Shown: positions 45,568 to 53,753, counted from the stretch's first letter. The stretch is DNA of 64,000 bases from Dawidia cretensis (GCF_018598175.1 NZ_JAHESE010000006.1:186001-250000), one strand, 5' to 3'. The notes: generated by a model from the letters alone, not told the origin. A program made the numbers and translations.

Positions 45568-46602
45568 ATGGCAGTAAAACGATCTATGAGCTCCGGTTCC
45601 ATCACCATCAACGACATCGCCAAAATGCTGGGCATCTCCAAGTCCACCGTGTCACGCGCATTATCCGAGCACTCCGACGTCAACGCCGAGACACGACACA
45701 AAGTGCTCGAGCTCGCGCGCAAACTCAATTATACTCCCAACGCCCTTGCCCTCAACCTCAAACAACAACGCACCAACACCATCGGCGTACTCATTCCCGA
45801 AACCGTAAACCGTTTCTTCGCCAAGGCCATCGGCGGCATCCAACGGGTGGCCAACCTGGCGGGATATAATGTCATGATCTGCCAGTCCGACGAATCGTTC
45901 GTCACCGAACGCAGCAACCTGCGCTCACTTCTCACCGCGCACGTCGACGGTGTATTAGTCTCCGTCTCCGCCGAAACCGACCGCACCGATCACTTCCAGG
46001 TCTTATTGGATAAAAATATACCGATCGTATTCTTCGACCGCATCAGCGAAGAGCTCAACACGTCCCGCGTATATACCGACAACTACGAGATTGCCTTCGA
46101 AGGCACCGAGCACCTCATCAGCCAGGGCTGCCAACGCATTGCCATCGTCGCCGGCCCCCAAAACCTATACAATAGCCGCAACCGTCTCAAAGGCTATATG
46201 GATGCCCTGAGGAAACACAACCTCCCCGTAAAAGAAAATTATATAGTACAGTCGCACTTCCGTGCCGGCAGCGTAGAAGACTATACGCGTGACCTGATTA
46301 ACGTATCCCAACGCCCCGACGCCATCTTCGCCATTAACGACTTCGCCGCCATCGAAATGATGCACGTCATTAAAAAGAACGGCCTGCGTATCCCCCAGGA
46401 CATCGCCATCCTGGGCTTCAACAACGAAACCATCTGCCGCTTCGTCGAGCCCGCCCTCACCAGCATCGACATGTCCGCCTACGACATGGGCTCCGAAGCC
46501 GCCGCCCTCCTCCTCGACCAAATCAAAGGCAACCGCGAGCCGCAGAAGAAATTAATTAAAAGCAGACTCGTCATTCGCGAATCAACTCACCTGAAGGGAT
46601 AG
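45568..46602 (+). CDS. LacI-family transcriptional regulator
   Basis: A DNA-binding protein of 344 residues. The N-terminal HTH (ITINDIAKMLGISKSTVSRALSEHSDVN) is a textbook LacI motif, followed by the hinge helix region (LNYTPNALALNLKQQRT) and a periplasmic-binding-protein-like effector domain (IGVLIPETVNRFFAKAIGGI through IAILGFNNETICRFVEPALTSIDM). The likely effector is a uronate breakdown product made by the adjacent locus. A 24-bp palindrome just upstream suggests it controls its own gene and the divergent sigma gene. Confidence 0.93.
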   Translation: MAVKRSMSSGSITINDIAKMLGISKSTVSRALSEHSDVNAETRHKVLELARKLNYTPNALALNLKQQRTNTIGVLIPETVNRFFAKAIGGIQRVANLAGYNVMICQSDESFVTERSNLRSLLTAHVDGVLVSVSAETDRTDHFQVLLDKNIPIVFFDRISEELNTSRVYTDNYEIAFEGTEHLISQGCQRIAIVAGPQNLYNSRNRLKGYMDALRKHNLPVKENYIVQSHFRAGSVEDYTRDLINVSQRPDAIFAINDFAAIEMMHVIKKNGLRIPQDIAILGFNNETICRFVEPALTSIDMSAYDMGSEAAALLLDQIKGNREPQKKLIKSRLVIRESTHLKG

Positions 46603-46607
46603 TATCT

Positions 46608-46680
46608 GGTTCAAGTCTTCCGACCGTAGGGAGGGCGACTTGGACCTGGTCTAATGGCAGTCTTCAGACTGCTGTCTCCC
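46608..46680. repeat. REP-like two-hairpin element, copy A
   Basis: First hairpin: GGTTCAAGTC (46608-46617) with GACTTGGACC (46637-46646), allowing one G-T pair. Second hairpin: the perfect 16-bp palindrome GCAGTCTTCAGACTGC (46657-46672). A spacer ending CTAATG joins them. Copy B at 50092-50160 has the same plan and shares CTAATG-x-CAGTCTTCAGACTG. No transposase gene is near. Confidence 0.7.
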
Positions 46681-46717
46681 GACGAAGTACGGGCTCTCAG
46701 CGAAAAAGCTACATTTA

Positions 46718-47560
46718 CTATTTCCCTTTCCCCAACCAAACCAACGTATTGATAAGGAAAGCATTCTGCCCCGCACTAGAAAACGACGACGATAAAGTCC
46801 GATTCGTCTTCCCTTCATAATCAATATCATTATGCCCCATATTAATATACATCATGCGGTACTTCGTATTCGTCCACGCCACCGGATAATCCCCGCTGTG
46901 CCAGATCTCGTGCGGCTTCGGTCCAGTTCCTAACGGAAAGCTCGACGGATCCACCGACAACAACACCTTTATATTTTTATTCTTCCGCAGATCATTCTTC
47001 CAGCAATACCATTCATTCGGCGCCGCCTCGAACGTAGCGCCCAACCCCCTCGTAGCGGGATGCTTTGGGTCCTCAACACGCAGCACCGCCTTCGTTGGCC
47101 GCCACGTATTACTTTTATACTCCCCTGCCCCCAGGAACTCCTGGTGATACCAATCCCAATCCTGCGGATACGCCGAAGGCGTTAGTGCAAACCCTGCAAA
47201 GTGAAAGCCGATCCACGCCCCGCCGTTTTTCATATACGCCTCGAACGCCGCTCGCTGAGCAATCTCTTCGGGACGCGTATCCAGAAAAAGTATCACCTGG
47301 TAGTTCGCCAGGAAGGTAGCGTTTAGGTTGTTCCAGTCCTGGGTGGAGTCATATACAAAGTGATGCTCCTGTGCGGTAGCGGCCAGCCACTTGTTGGCTT
47401 CGTGTACAAAGCTGATGTGTGCCTGATCGTTCCTGGCCGTGAAGAAACCAATGACGCGAAAGGCGGGTTTATCTGTCTGCGCTTGTGTGCACAGCGACAC
47501 ACACAACAAGCAAATCATCAACAGGAATATATACGTGCGCAGGCGTGTTAACATCGTCAT
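46718..47560 (-). CDS. ThuA-like domain protein (trehalose-utilisation family), exported
   Basis: A protein of 280 residues from the ATG at 47560, which opens a signal peptide (LRTYIFLLMICLLCVSLCTQAQ). The mature part is a glutamine-amidotransferase-like ThuA fold: FRVIGFFTARNDQAHISFVHEANKW, a strand VILFLDTRPEEIAQR, GGAWIGFHFAGFA, and the C-terminal PVAWTNTKYRMMYINMGHNDIDYEG. ThuA-like proteins in Bacteroidota are commonly encoded near glycan loci; their enzymatic role is poorly known. It is convergent with the LacI gene of the uronate locus, separated by REP-like copy A. Confidence 0.87.
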   Translation of the reverse strand: MTMLTRLRTYIFLLMICLLCVSLCTQAQTDKPAFRVIGFFTARNDQAHISFVHEANKWLAATAQEHHFVYDSTQDWNNLNATFLANYQVILFLDTRPEEIAQRAAFEAYMKNGGAWIGFHFAGFALTPSAYPQDWDWYHQEFLGAGEYKSNTWRPTKAVLRVEDPKHPATRGLGATFEAAPNEWYCWKNDLRKNKNIKVLLSVDPSSFPLGTGPKPHEIWHSGDYPVAWTNTKYRMMYINMGHNDIDYEGKTNRTLSSSFSSAGQNAFLINTLVWLGKGK

Positions 47561-47593
47561 AGTGTAAAGGTTGTGTACTAGGAAAGGTACCGG

Positions 47594-47621
47594 TTTGTTG
47601 TTTACCCGCAAAATACTTTTG
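47594..47621 (+). promoter_or_regulatory. probable promoter of the 47681 aminotransferase gene
   Basis: TTTG at 47594-47597 and TACTTTTG at 47614-47621 fit the Bacteroidota -33/-7 pattern with a 16-bp spacer, slightly short of the usual 17-19. The ATG is 59 bp downstream. Confidence 0.5.
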
Positions 47622-47680
47622 GTTCGGCGCGGCGCATGTTATATTGCTACGGCAGAAACACGCCATTAACCGGTAGCACC

Positions 47681-48817
47681 ATGATCATCCCCAATCAAAA
47701 AGAGCTTTACACCATGCCCGATGAAGTATCGTATTTCAACTGTGCATCCATGTCACCACTTCTCAAGTCGGTGGAAGAAGCCGGCACATGGGGCCTCTAC
47801 GAGCGCCGTCACCCGTGGGAGATCGCGGCGTCCGCGTGGTTCGAGCCGGTCGAGACATTGCGGGACCTCTTCGCCCGCATCATTCACGCTAACCGCGACA
47901 ACATCGCGCTGGTACCTGCCGTAAGCTACGGCATTGCCATTGCGGCAAAGAATATACCGCTCACAAAGGATCAGACCATTGTCGTCCTCGATCAGCAATA
48001 TCCCTCCAACGTCTACGCCTGGCGCGAGCGTTCGTACGAAACCGGCGCCACCATCGTCACCGTAAACCGACAGCCGGGCCAATCGTGGACGGACGCTATC
48101 CTTGCCCACATCGACGATCGCACCGGTGTAGTCGCCATCCCCAATTGTCATTGGACCGACGGAAGCCTCATCGACCTGGAGTCCGTAAGCCGTCGCGTCA
48201 AAGAAGTGAAGGCTCGGCTTGTGATCGACGTCAGTCAATCTGTCGGAGCCTATCCATTGGACGTAAGCGTCATCCGCCCCGACTTCCTGGTGAGCGTGGG
48301 GTATAAATGGCTCATGGGACCGTATGGCTTAGGCTACCTATATGCCGCGCCGGAATATGATCTGCACGGCGTACCGCTGGAATACTCGTGGTTAAACAAA
48401 AGCGGCGCGGAAGATTTTACACGCCTCGCCGAGTATAGAGATGGCTATAAACCTGGCGCCCGACGTTTTGATGCCGGCGAGTCACCCAGCTTTATACACG
48501 TGCCCATGGCCATCGCGGCGCTTACCCAAATCCTGGATTGGGGTGTCGACAATATACACGAAACATTATCACAGCTCACTGCGCAAATCCGCGCACGCGC
48601 CCAACAACATGGTTTCACGATATCGTCAGCCGATGCGCCACACGTCGGCCACATGGTGGGGCTAAATTTCACGTTCGATCAGATTCCCGCCCTGGGCCAG
48701 AAGCTGGTAGACAACCAGGTATATGTCGGCTTTCGTGGCGAGAAAATGCGCATCGCACCACACGTGTATAATACTGTAGAAGATATTGATCGCTTGTTCG
48801 AAGCAATGTTAAAATAA
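47681..48817 (+). CDS. class V aminotransferase (cysteine desulfurase/isopenicillin-N-epimerase-like)
   Basis: A PLP enzyme of 378 residues. The ATG at 47681 (MIIPNQKELYTMPDEVSYFN) is chosen over an upstream frame start at 47636. Fold-type I landmarks are VSYFNCASMSP near the start, the phosphate-side stretch ALVPAVSYGIAIAAKN, Asp in RLVIDVSQSVGAYPL, and the PLP lysine Lys209 in VGYKWLMGPYGLGYLY. Members of this group desulfurate, epimerise or cleave amino acids; the substrate cannot be told from sequence. The gene is cytoplasmic and stands alone. A second, exported class V aminotransferase lies 1.4 kb away. Confidence 0.88.
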   Translation: MIIPNQKELYTMPDEVSYFNCASMSPLLKSVEEAGTWGLYERRHPWEIAASAWFEPVETLRDLFARIIHANRDNIALVPAVSYGIAIAAKNIPLTKDQTIVVLDQQYPSNVYAWRERSYETGATIVTVNRQPGQSWTDAILAHIDDRTGVVAIPNCHWTDGSLIDLESVSRRVKEVKARLVIDVSQSVGAYPLDVSVIRPDFLVSVGYKWLMGPYGLGYLYAAPEYDLHGVPLEYSWLNKSGAEDFTRLAEYRDGYKPGARRFDAGESPSFIHVPMAIAALTQILDWGVDNIHETLSQLTAQIRARAQQHGFTISSADAPHVGHMVGLNFTFDQIPALGQKLVDNQVYVGFRGEKMRIAPHVYNTVEDIDRLFEAMLK

Positions 48818-48898
48818 CAACCCGCAACAACTTGCACACGCTGTTGTGCAACACCGCACCCTTTCCACAAACGCTACCGGGCACGGAAGTTTAGACTG

Positions 48899-48944
48899 TA
48901 CAGCATTATTAAACACCGTTTATGCTGTAAAAACTGAAAGGAGG
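48899..48944 (+). promoter_or_regulatory. leader hairpin and strong Shine-Dalgarno before the outer-membrane protein gene
   Basis: TACAGCAT (48899-48906) pairs with ATGCTGTA (48922-48929), and a perfect AGGAGG (48939-48944) follows with a 5-nt spacer to the ATG at 48950. Strong SD sequences are unusual in Bacteroidota, and most starts in this window have none. Confidence 0.6.
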
Positions 48945-48949
48945 CCAAT

Positions 48950-49957
48950 ATGAAAAAGACAATTGCATTAACAGCGTTTCTGCTGGCAGTCGGTACGCTG
49001 ACACTCAAAGCGCAGGACGATTATCCGCATGGATTTTATGTTAAGCCCACCGGCAGTTATTTCCTTAAAGTAACACCGGTCGAATTTCCCGCGATCAGCG
49101 GCATGCCCGCGCGTGACAGAAGTTTTACCATCAACCCACAGACGGGTGAAACCACGACGACATCCGAGAAGGCATTGACTGGATCCTTTGGCGAAGGCTG
49201 GCGCGCCGGCCTTACATTCGGGTACCGGTTTAACCGCATCCTCGGCGTCGAGCTCGGATTGAACATGTATCAAAGCACGGAACAAGACATGATGCGCCAA
49301 AACGGAACCATCGGTGGCAACACGGTATTAAACCTGAACACTGTCGGCAAGATCCGCGCATATGATGTTGCCCCGGCCCTCGTCGCGCACTTCCCGATAG
49401 AAGGCATGGTAAGACCCTATACCAAAGTGGGGATCATCGTACCTGTCGGCGGCTACCTGCAGATCAACACAACACTCGATGACAAGACCGGTCAATTTGC
49501 TGAAGAAGCCGGTTTTACATCGCCCGTACCTGACACACACATTGCCCTGGCGTTGGAACGCGAAGAGCGCATCAACCCCCGCCCTACTGTAGGCTTCCAG
49601 GCAGCCGTCGGTACAGACTTCATGATCAGCGATCACTGTAGTGTTTTTGTGGAAGTAGAATACCGGAACATCTCGGTGGGTGGCAAGGATAAAGAATTGA
49701 AAAAATATGCTGGTACCGCTACCGTGGTAAGCGACGCCACGTTGCAGCCTGTGCCCGGCGCGCCGCAAACGCCCATTACGATGGAGAATGCCAGCGCCAG
49801 CCAGAAAGACGTAACCTATCACAGCGAGCTGACACCTGGCATGAACGTCGAAGGCTGGGAAGATTTCGACCGCAGCCGACCATCAGACGACCTGCGCTCG
49901 TATGTAAACATCGGTGGATTGGGATTTAACACCGGCATAAAATTCTACCTTCGATAA
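48950..49957 (+). CDS. outer-membrane beta-barrel protein
   Basis: A protein of 335 residues with a clear signal peptide (MKKTIALTAFLLAVGTLTLKAQ). The mature chain has repeated amphipathic strands (GWRAGLTFGYRFNRILGVELGLNMYQS, PTVGFQAAVGTDFMISDHCSVFVEVEYRNISVGG) and ends with NIGGLGFNTGIKFYLR, which fits the OmpA-like or OmpW-like small barrel group with a terminal aromatic strand. No binding or enzymatic motif is visible. It is preceded by an unusually strong Shine-Dalgarno and followed by a terminator-like inverted repeat. Confidence 0.85.
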   Translation: MKKTIALTAFLLAVGTLTLKAQDDYPHGFYVKPTGSYFLKVTPVEFPAISGMPARDRSFTINPQTGETTTTSEKALTGSFGEGWRAGLTFGYRFNRILGVELGLNMYQSTEQDMMRQNGTIGGNTVLNLNTVGKIRAYDVAPALVAHFPIEGMVRPYTKVGIIVPVGGYLQINTTLDDKTGQFAEEAGFTSPVPDTHIALALEREERINPRPTVGFQAAVGTDFMISDHCSVFVEVEYRNISVGGKDKELKKYAGTATVVSDATLQPVPGAPQTPITMENASASQKDVTYHSELTPGMNVEGWEDFDRSRPSDDLRSYVNIGGLGFNTGIKFYLR

Positions 49958-49959
49958 AC

Positions 49960-50038
49960 CAGAGTGAGTGTGAGAGCGAAGAAAAAACATAAAAAAAGAA
50001 TTCCCGTATCGCTCTCACACTCACACTCACTCTGTTTT
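49960..50038 (+). terminator. 20-bp inverted repeat terminator, GTGAGA-rich
   Basis: CAGAGTGAGTGTGAGAGCGA (49960-49979) pairs with a downstream arm at 50009-50034 that is its reverse complement plus one extra 6-bp ACACTC unit, then TTTT. It closes the outer-membrane protein gene. The arm TCGCTCTCACACTCACACT is repeated at 52585-52603. Confidence 0.7.
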
Positions 50039-50091
50039 AAGTTCGATTCCGCAGCACACCGACCGCAAGCGGACAGAGCGAGCTAACAGCT

Positions 50092-50160
50092 GGCGCAAGT
50101 CTTAGCCCCGCCCCGGGGCGGAGACTTGTGCCTACCCTAATGTCAGTCTTCAGACTGACG
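50092..50160. repeat. REP-like two-hairpin element, copy B
   Basis: First hairpin: GGCGCAAGTCT (50092-50102) with AGACTTGTGCC (50122-50132) and a GC-rich inner stem. Second hairpin: the perfect 18-bp palindrome GTCAGTCTTCAGACTGAC (50142-50159). Same architecture as copy A at 46608-46680. Confidence 0.75.
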
Positions 50161-50192
50161 AAGAGACAACATCGTGACCAATCATATAGCAC

Positions 50193-51485
50193 TCAACTCT
50201 TCGCCAACGCCGTAATCGCATCCACGAGTCTATCCAAATCCCGTTCCAGCGTATACACATGCGGCGTAATCCGCACCCCACTAATATTCTCCCACTTAAT
50301 CGCCACCGCGTGAATCTGATATTCCCCCATCAGCTTCCCCGACAACACCTCCGGTTCGATCCCGGCAATCGAAAAATTTCCCAAAGCGCAAGCATACTCC
50401 GGTTTAAGCGACACATTTAATGTGACCCGCGGCAACTTCGCTACCTTCTCACACCAATAATTCTTCAAATAGCGCAACCGTTCTTCCTTGCGCTTACTCC
50501 CAATCGCCAGGTGAAAATCAATCGCCTGACCAATAGCCTGCTCCGTTGGAAATGACCGTGTCCCCAACGTCTCGAACTTGCGGATGTCAGCACTCTGGGG
50601 TCTATCGTTCGGAAACAAAGGCCATAACCCCTCGATATTCTTCTGCTGCACATAGAGCAGCCCCGTACCAAACGGCGCGCACAACCACTTGTGTAAACTG
50701 GTACCGAAGTAATCGGGGTTAAAGTCCCGGACTTTATAATCAAGATGCGCAAAAGTATGCGAAGCGTCTACGATCGAAATCAACCCACGACGCCGCGCCT
50801 CGTCGCAGAGCTTCTTCACCGGCAAGATTTGGCCCGTCCAGTTGATCATGTGCGTGATATGCCAAATACGCGTCCGCGGCGTGGTCGCGTTGATAAAGGC
50901 CTTGAGAATGGTATCATCGTTCTCGACCGGCAACGTGAAACTGATCCAGTTGATCTTAATGCCCTCGCGCAACTCGCGTTGTTTCCACGCATGGATCATG
51001 TTGGGATAATCCTGGCGCGTCATGACGATCTCATCACCTTTGCTCAGCGGCAAACCGAAGGTAACCGTGCCCAGCGCTTCGGTAGTGTTCCGGTTAATAG
51101 CCAACTCACCCGTCTCCGTGCCGGCCAGGTCCGCCAGCTTGCGCCGGATCGGCTCACGCCCCTTGTCGAGTATATGCCACATGTAATGCGACGGCGCCTC
51201 ATTACTATATTTAGTATAACGTTCCAATGCTTCCTGAACAACCCTTGGCTGAGGGCTGACACCACCGTTATTGAGATTTAAGATCGCCGGCGACACCGTA
51301 TAGGCTTGCGCGATGCGCGCCCAGAGCTCTTCATCCTGGGCGGCTCGCAAAGGTGATGGTTGCTGTAACGCCCGCAACGCATCCGACACATCTTCAGCTA
51401 ACGCTTGTGCAGACATCCCGGTGAGCGAAAGCGCGCCGGCCGCGCGGATAGATTGCTGAAAAAATGCTCTGCGGGTAGTGCTCAT
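50193..51485 (-). CDS. Tat-exported class V aminotransferase (isopenicillin-N-epimerase-like)
   Basis: A PLP enzyme of 430 residues with a twin-arginine signal (STTRRAFFQQ, then AAGALSLTGMSAQALA). This means it folds with its cofactor in the cytoplasm and is exported. Landmarks are ILNLNNGGVSPQPRVV, the phosphate-side INRNTTEALGTVTFGL, ISIVDASHTFAHLDY with the ring-binding Asp, and the PLP lysine Lys266 in GTSLHKWLCAPFG. The substrate is unknown; a periplasmic role in amino-acid or peptide chemistry is possible. It has no operon partner. REP-like copy B lies just past its 3' end. Confidence 0.9.
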   Translation of the reverse strand: MSTTRRAFFQQSIRAAGALSLTGMSAQALAEDVSDALRALQQPSPLRAAQDEELWARIAQAYTVSPAILNLNNGGVSPQPRVVQEALERYTKYSNEAPSHYMWHILDKGREPIRRKLADLAGTETGELAINRNTTEALGTVTFGLPLSKGDEIVMTRQDYPNMIHAWKQRELREGIKINWISFTLPVENDDTILKAFINATTPRTRIWHITHMINWTGQILPVKKLCDEARRRGLISIVDASHTFAHLDYKVRDFNPDYFGTSLHKWLCAPFGTGLLYVQQKNIEGLWPLFPNDRPQSADIRKFETLGTRSFPTEQAIGQAIDFHLAIGSKRKEERLRYLKNYWCEKVAKLPRVTLNVSLKPEYACALGNFSIAGIEPEVLSGKLMGEYQIHAVAIKWENISGVRITPHVYTLERDLDRLVDAITALAKS

Positions 51486-51712
51486 AGGATTTCAGGTTAA
51501 GGATATAGGAATATACCTGTATACTCTTATAAAAGCACATCTTTTTCCATCAGCGACGCAGTAACAAAATAAACCTGTATTTGTTTCGATTTCAGCGCTA
51601 TTTTATAGCTGTCAACTTTAAACGAGCGGTAATTTTAAAACCAACAGTAATTTCTACTATAGCTGTTCGCACGACACACGTGCGCAAGGACCAATGGGTC
51701 TAAACTTCGATG

Positions 51713-51755
51713 GTGCAACATATTAACCCGGCGAGCGCCGGGCGTATTGTTGCAC
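51713..51755 (+). repeat. 43-nt nested inverted repeat
   Basis: The outer arms GTGCAACA/TGTTGCAC and inner arms CCCGGCG/CGCCGGG are both perfect, separated by short unpaired AT-rich segments. There is no T run, so it is not a typical terminator. Its right arm overlaps the -33 region of the promoter at 51750. Confidence 0.65.
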
Positions 51756-51780
51756 ACTATGGCGTCATGCCGTAGCTTTG
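51750..51780 (+). promoter_or_regulatory. probable promoter of the SUKH-like gene
   Basis: TTG at 51750-51752, a 20-bp spacer, then TAGCTTTG at 51773-51780, a full match to TAnnTTTG. The ATG is 38 bp downstream. Confidence 0.55.
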
Positions 51781-51818
51781 CCTTGCTTACCTGTGTGGTG
51801 CAGATCTAATTGATTCTT

Positions 51819-52550
51819 ATGATCATATTTGACCGTACACCCGCAACGTACCAGGAAGGTTGGGCTATTATTAAACAACTTCTCGAGAAATGGCACCAGG
51901 CGACGCTCGACTGGAACGAAGCCGACCATCGGCTTATAGTAGCCGACCTCGAAGAAAAATCAGGCTCGCCCCTGCCCCCCTCACTCCGGCAATGGATCTA
52001 CCTCAACGAGACCATGATTAAATCCGGTCAATGGCTGTTGCGTGACTTCCACGACATCAAATTCCGCTCCGACATCGATGCCATCACGCTCATGATCCAG
52101 GGCGAAGAAGACTATTATTGGGCTATCAAACACGAAGATCTCAACCTTCCCGACCCGCCCGTCGACGGTTATGCCATCGACAATCAAGGTCGTGTGCTGT
52201 GGGATAAGCGTGTAAGTCCCACGTTGACAACGTTCCTCATTACATACCTGCTCGACTACCACATGATGTTCGAAGGTACGGGTGGTTATAATGCCACCCT
52301 CACCGACAAGGAAGCGTTGATCGAAGCATTCACCGCGGAGTTCCCGCACACCGTCATCATCGGCGGCTACCACATCTTCGAGTCTGAACATGTGCTGGCC
52401 TTCATACAAGATGCCTTCAGCGATCCACGCAAAGCCGAACTTAGTGTACACTACAGCGGCTCACCCGATCATTTACCCGAATGTATACGCAATAACTTCC
52501 GCTATCAGGGCAGTTACTATGGCCCGGCTATGAAAACAGAGCGAGTGTGA
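51819..52550 (+). CDS. SMI1/KNR4 (SUKH)-like protein
   Basis: A cytoplasmic protein of 243 residues from the ATG at 51819; an upstream TTG start is not needed. The N-terminal half (LIVADLEEKSGSPLPPSLRQWIYLNE, then YAIDNQGRVLW) resembles the SUKH fold, found in yeast Smi1 and in bacterial immunity proteins. The C-terminal part (FITYLLDYHMMFEGTGGYNATL) is less typical. No toxin gene is next to it, so it is either a free-standing member or an orphan immunity-like gene. Its last codons form part of a terminator stem. Confidence 0.65.
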   Translation: MIIFDRTPATYQEGWAIIKQLLEKWHQATLDWNEADHRLIVADLEEKSGSPLPPSLRQWIYLNETMIKSGQWLLRDFHDIKFRSDIDAITLMIQGEEDYYWAIKHEDLNLPDPPVDGYAIDNQGRVLWDKRVSPTLTTFLITYLLDYHMMFEGTGGYNATLTDKEALIEAFTAEFPHTVIIGGYHIFESEHVLAFIQDAFSDPRKAELSVHYSGSPDHLPECIRNNFRYQGSYYGPAMKTERV

Positions 52551-52603
52551 GCGCGAGAGGGAACATACTCGCTCTGTTTTCTCTTCGCTCTCACACTCAC
52601 ACT
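52532..52603 (+). terminator. perfect 15-bp inverted repeat overlapping the stop codon, plus GTGAGA-type arm
   Basis: GAAAACAGAGCGAGT (52532-52546, inside the last codons of the SUKH-like gene) pairs perfectly with ACTCGCTCTGTTTTC (52567-52581). The segment TTCGCTCTCACACTCACACT that follows is the same sequence as the arm at 50009-50028 and can pair with the GAGTGTGAG in the first loop. Confidence 0.65.
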
Positions 52604-52646
52604 AGCCGGTAGCCACCGCAGGCGATGGAATTTAACCTGTGAGTAA

Positions 52647-53753
52647 CTATTTCTTCTTAGAAAGCCCATCCAAAAACGCCTCCCGATACCCTACAACCGT
52701 CTCCTGAATAACCCCTTTCTCATCAATCAGAAAAAAAGTGGGATACCCCGACACACCATACAACGTCCCGATAGCCCTGGCATCCGCCACCACCGGAAAG
52801 GGAATATGACTCTTCTGCGCATAGCTTGCAACCCGATCAGACTTATCGATGGGGTTGATATAGACGGCCACCACGTTGTCAGGCAACGCAAAATCCTTAC
52901 GGTTCATATGGTCAATCGCCATCTTACAATACCCGCAGTTGATCGTGGAAAAATTCAATAACACCTTCCTCCCCCGCAGCGCCTTCAGATCCACGAGATT
53001 GCCCTGCAGATCCCTCAGCTGAAACACCGGCGCTTCCACACCGGCTTGCAACACCTGTGGCCCGGACGCCGAACCGTACACCTCCGACCTGTACCCCGCG
53101 GGCAAGGCATATACCAGGGGCTCTACCTTCCGCGACAGCGCATAGTCGGTAAACTCAAACTCGACTCGCTGCGACCGATTACCGTTAAAATAAGACTGCT
53201 GCACATACCATTCCGGCAACCTGGAATCCTTCCCGATATACAACCAAAGCTCCACATACACCCGATTGCCATTCACCACCGTATCCATGTCTACCGTGCG
53301 GTACCCGGCCAGCGAATGCACAATCGTCGTGTCGCGCACATATTGCCAGGAGCGATCCAACAATACGATGGGCGAATACTTCAGCGGTATCAGGCCCTTC
53401 GTAAACATTCGTACGGCCTTCTCCTCGTCCGGATGCAATTCCACCTTCTTTTCATCGTGCAACACCTCCCGGTAAACTCCATCTATATACGTCATATCGC
53501 GCCCCGGGGCCTTCGACACAAAATCATATCGAAACAACGGCTGCTTCCCCACCACAAACCGGTTCTCTCCGGACAACGTATCAATCTCACCAACGGGGTT
53601 GGGCCAATACGCCCGATACTTATATGCAATAGAATGCTGCGCCCGCACATGCTTGCGGCTCTTTTCCAAAAGGCCCGAAGCGTCCTGCGCATTCGCAAAA
53701 AAAGCAACAAACAAAAGAAGGAGCGCAAGAATACAATGCATACTGTATTTCAT
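52647..53753 (-). CDS. TlpA-like thioredoxin/peroxiredoxin-fold protein, exported
   Basis: A protein of 368 residues with a signal peptide (ILALLLLFVAFFANAQ). The first 230 residues form an unassigned beta-rich domain (YIDGVYREVLHDEKKVELHPDEEK), similar to the lipoprotein-carrier-like part of other Bacteroidota thioredoxins. Residues 240-365 are a TlpA-like domain with the redox pair Cys273-Gly-Tyr-Cys276 in FSTINCGYCKM and the cis-proline in GVSGYPTFFLIDEKG. It should reduce periplasmic disulfides. It has no evident operon partner. Confidence 0.87.
   Translation of the reverse strand: MKYSMHCILALLLLFVAFFANAQDASGLLEKSRKHVRAQHSIAYKYRAYWPNPVGEIDTLSGENRFVVGKQPLFRYDFVSKAPGRDMTYIDGVYREVLHDEKKVELHPDEEKAVRMFTKGLIPLKYSPIVLLDRSWQYVRDTTIVHSLAGYRTVDMDTVVNGNRVYVELWLYIGKDSRLPEWYVQQSYFNGNRSQRVEFEFTDYALSRKVEPLVYALPAGYRSEVYGSASGPQVLQAGVEAPVFQLRDLQGNLVDLKALRGRKVLLNFSTINCGYCKMAIDHMNRKDFALPDNVVAVYINPIDKSDRVASYAQKSHIPFPVVADARAIGTLYGVSGYPTFFLIDEKGVIQETVVGYREAFLDGLSKKK

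Larger units (their letters stand above)
51486..51818. other. 333-bp intergenic region between divergent genes
   Basis: No gene is seen. It contains a GC-rich double-stem hairpin (51713-51755) and a good promoter (51750-51780) facing the SUKH-like gene. The left half, next to the Tat aminotransferase start, is AT-rich and shows no clear motif. Confidence 0.6.
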
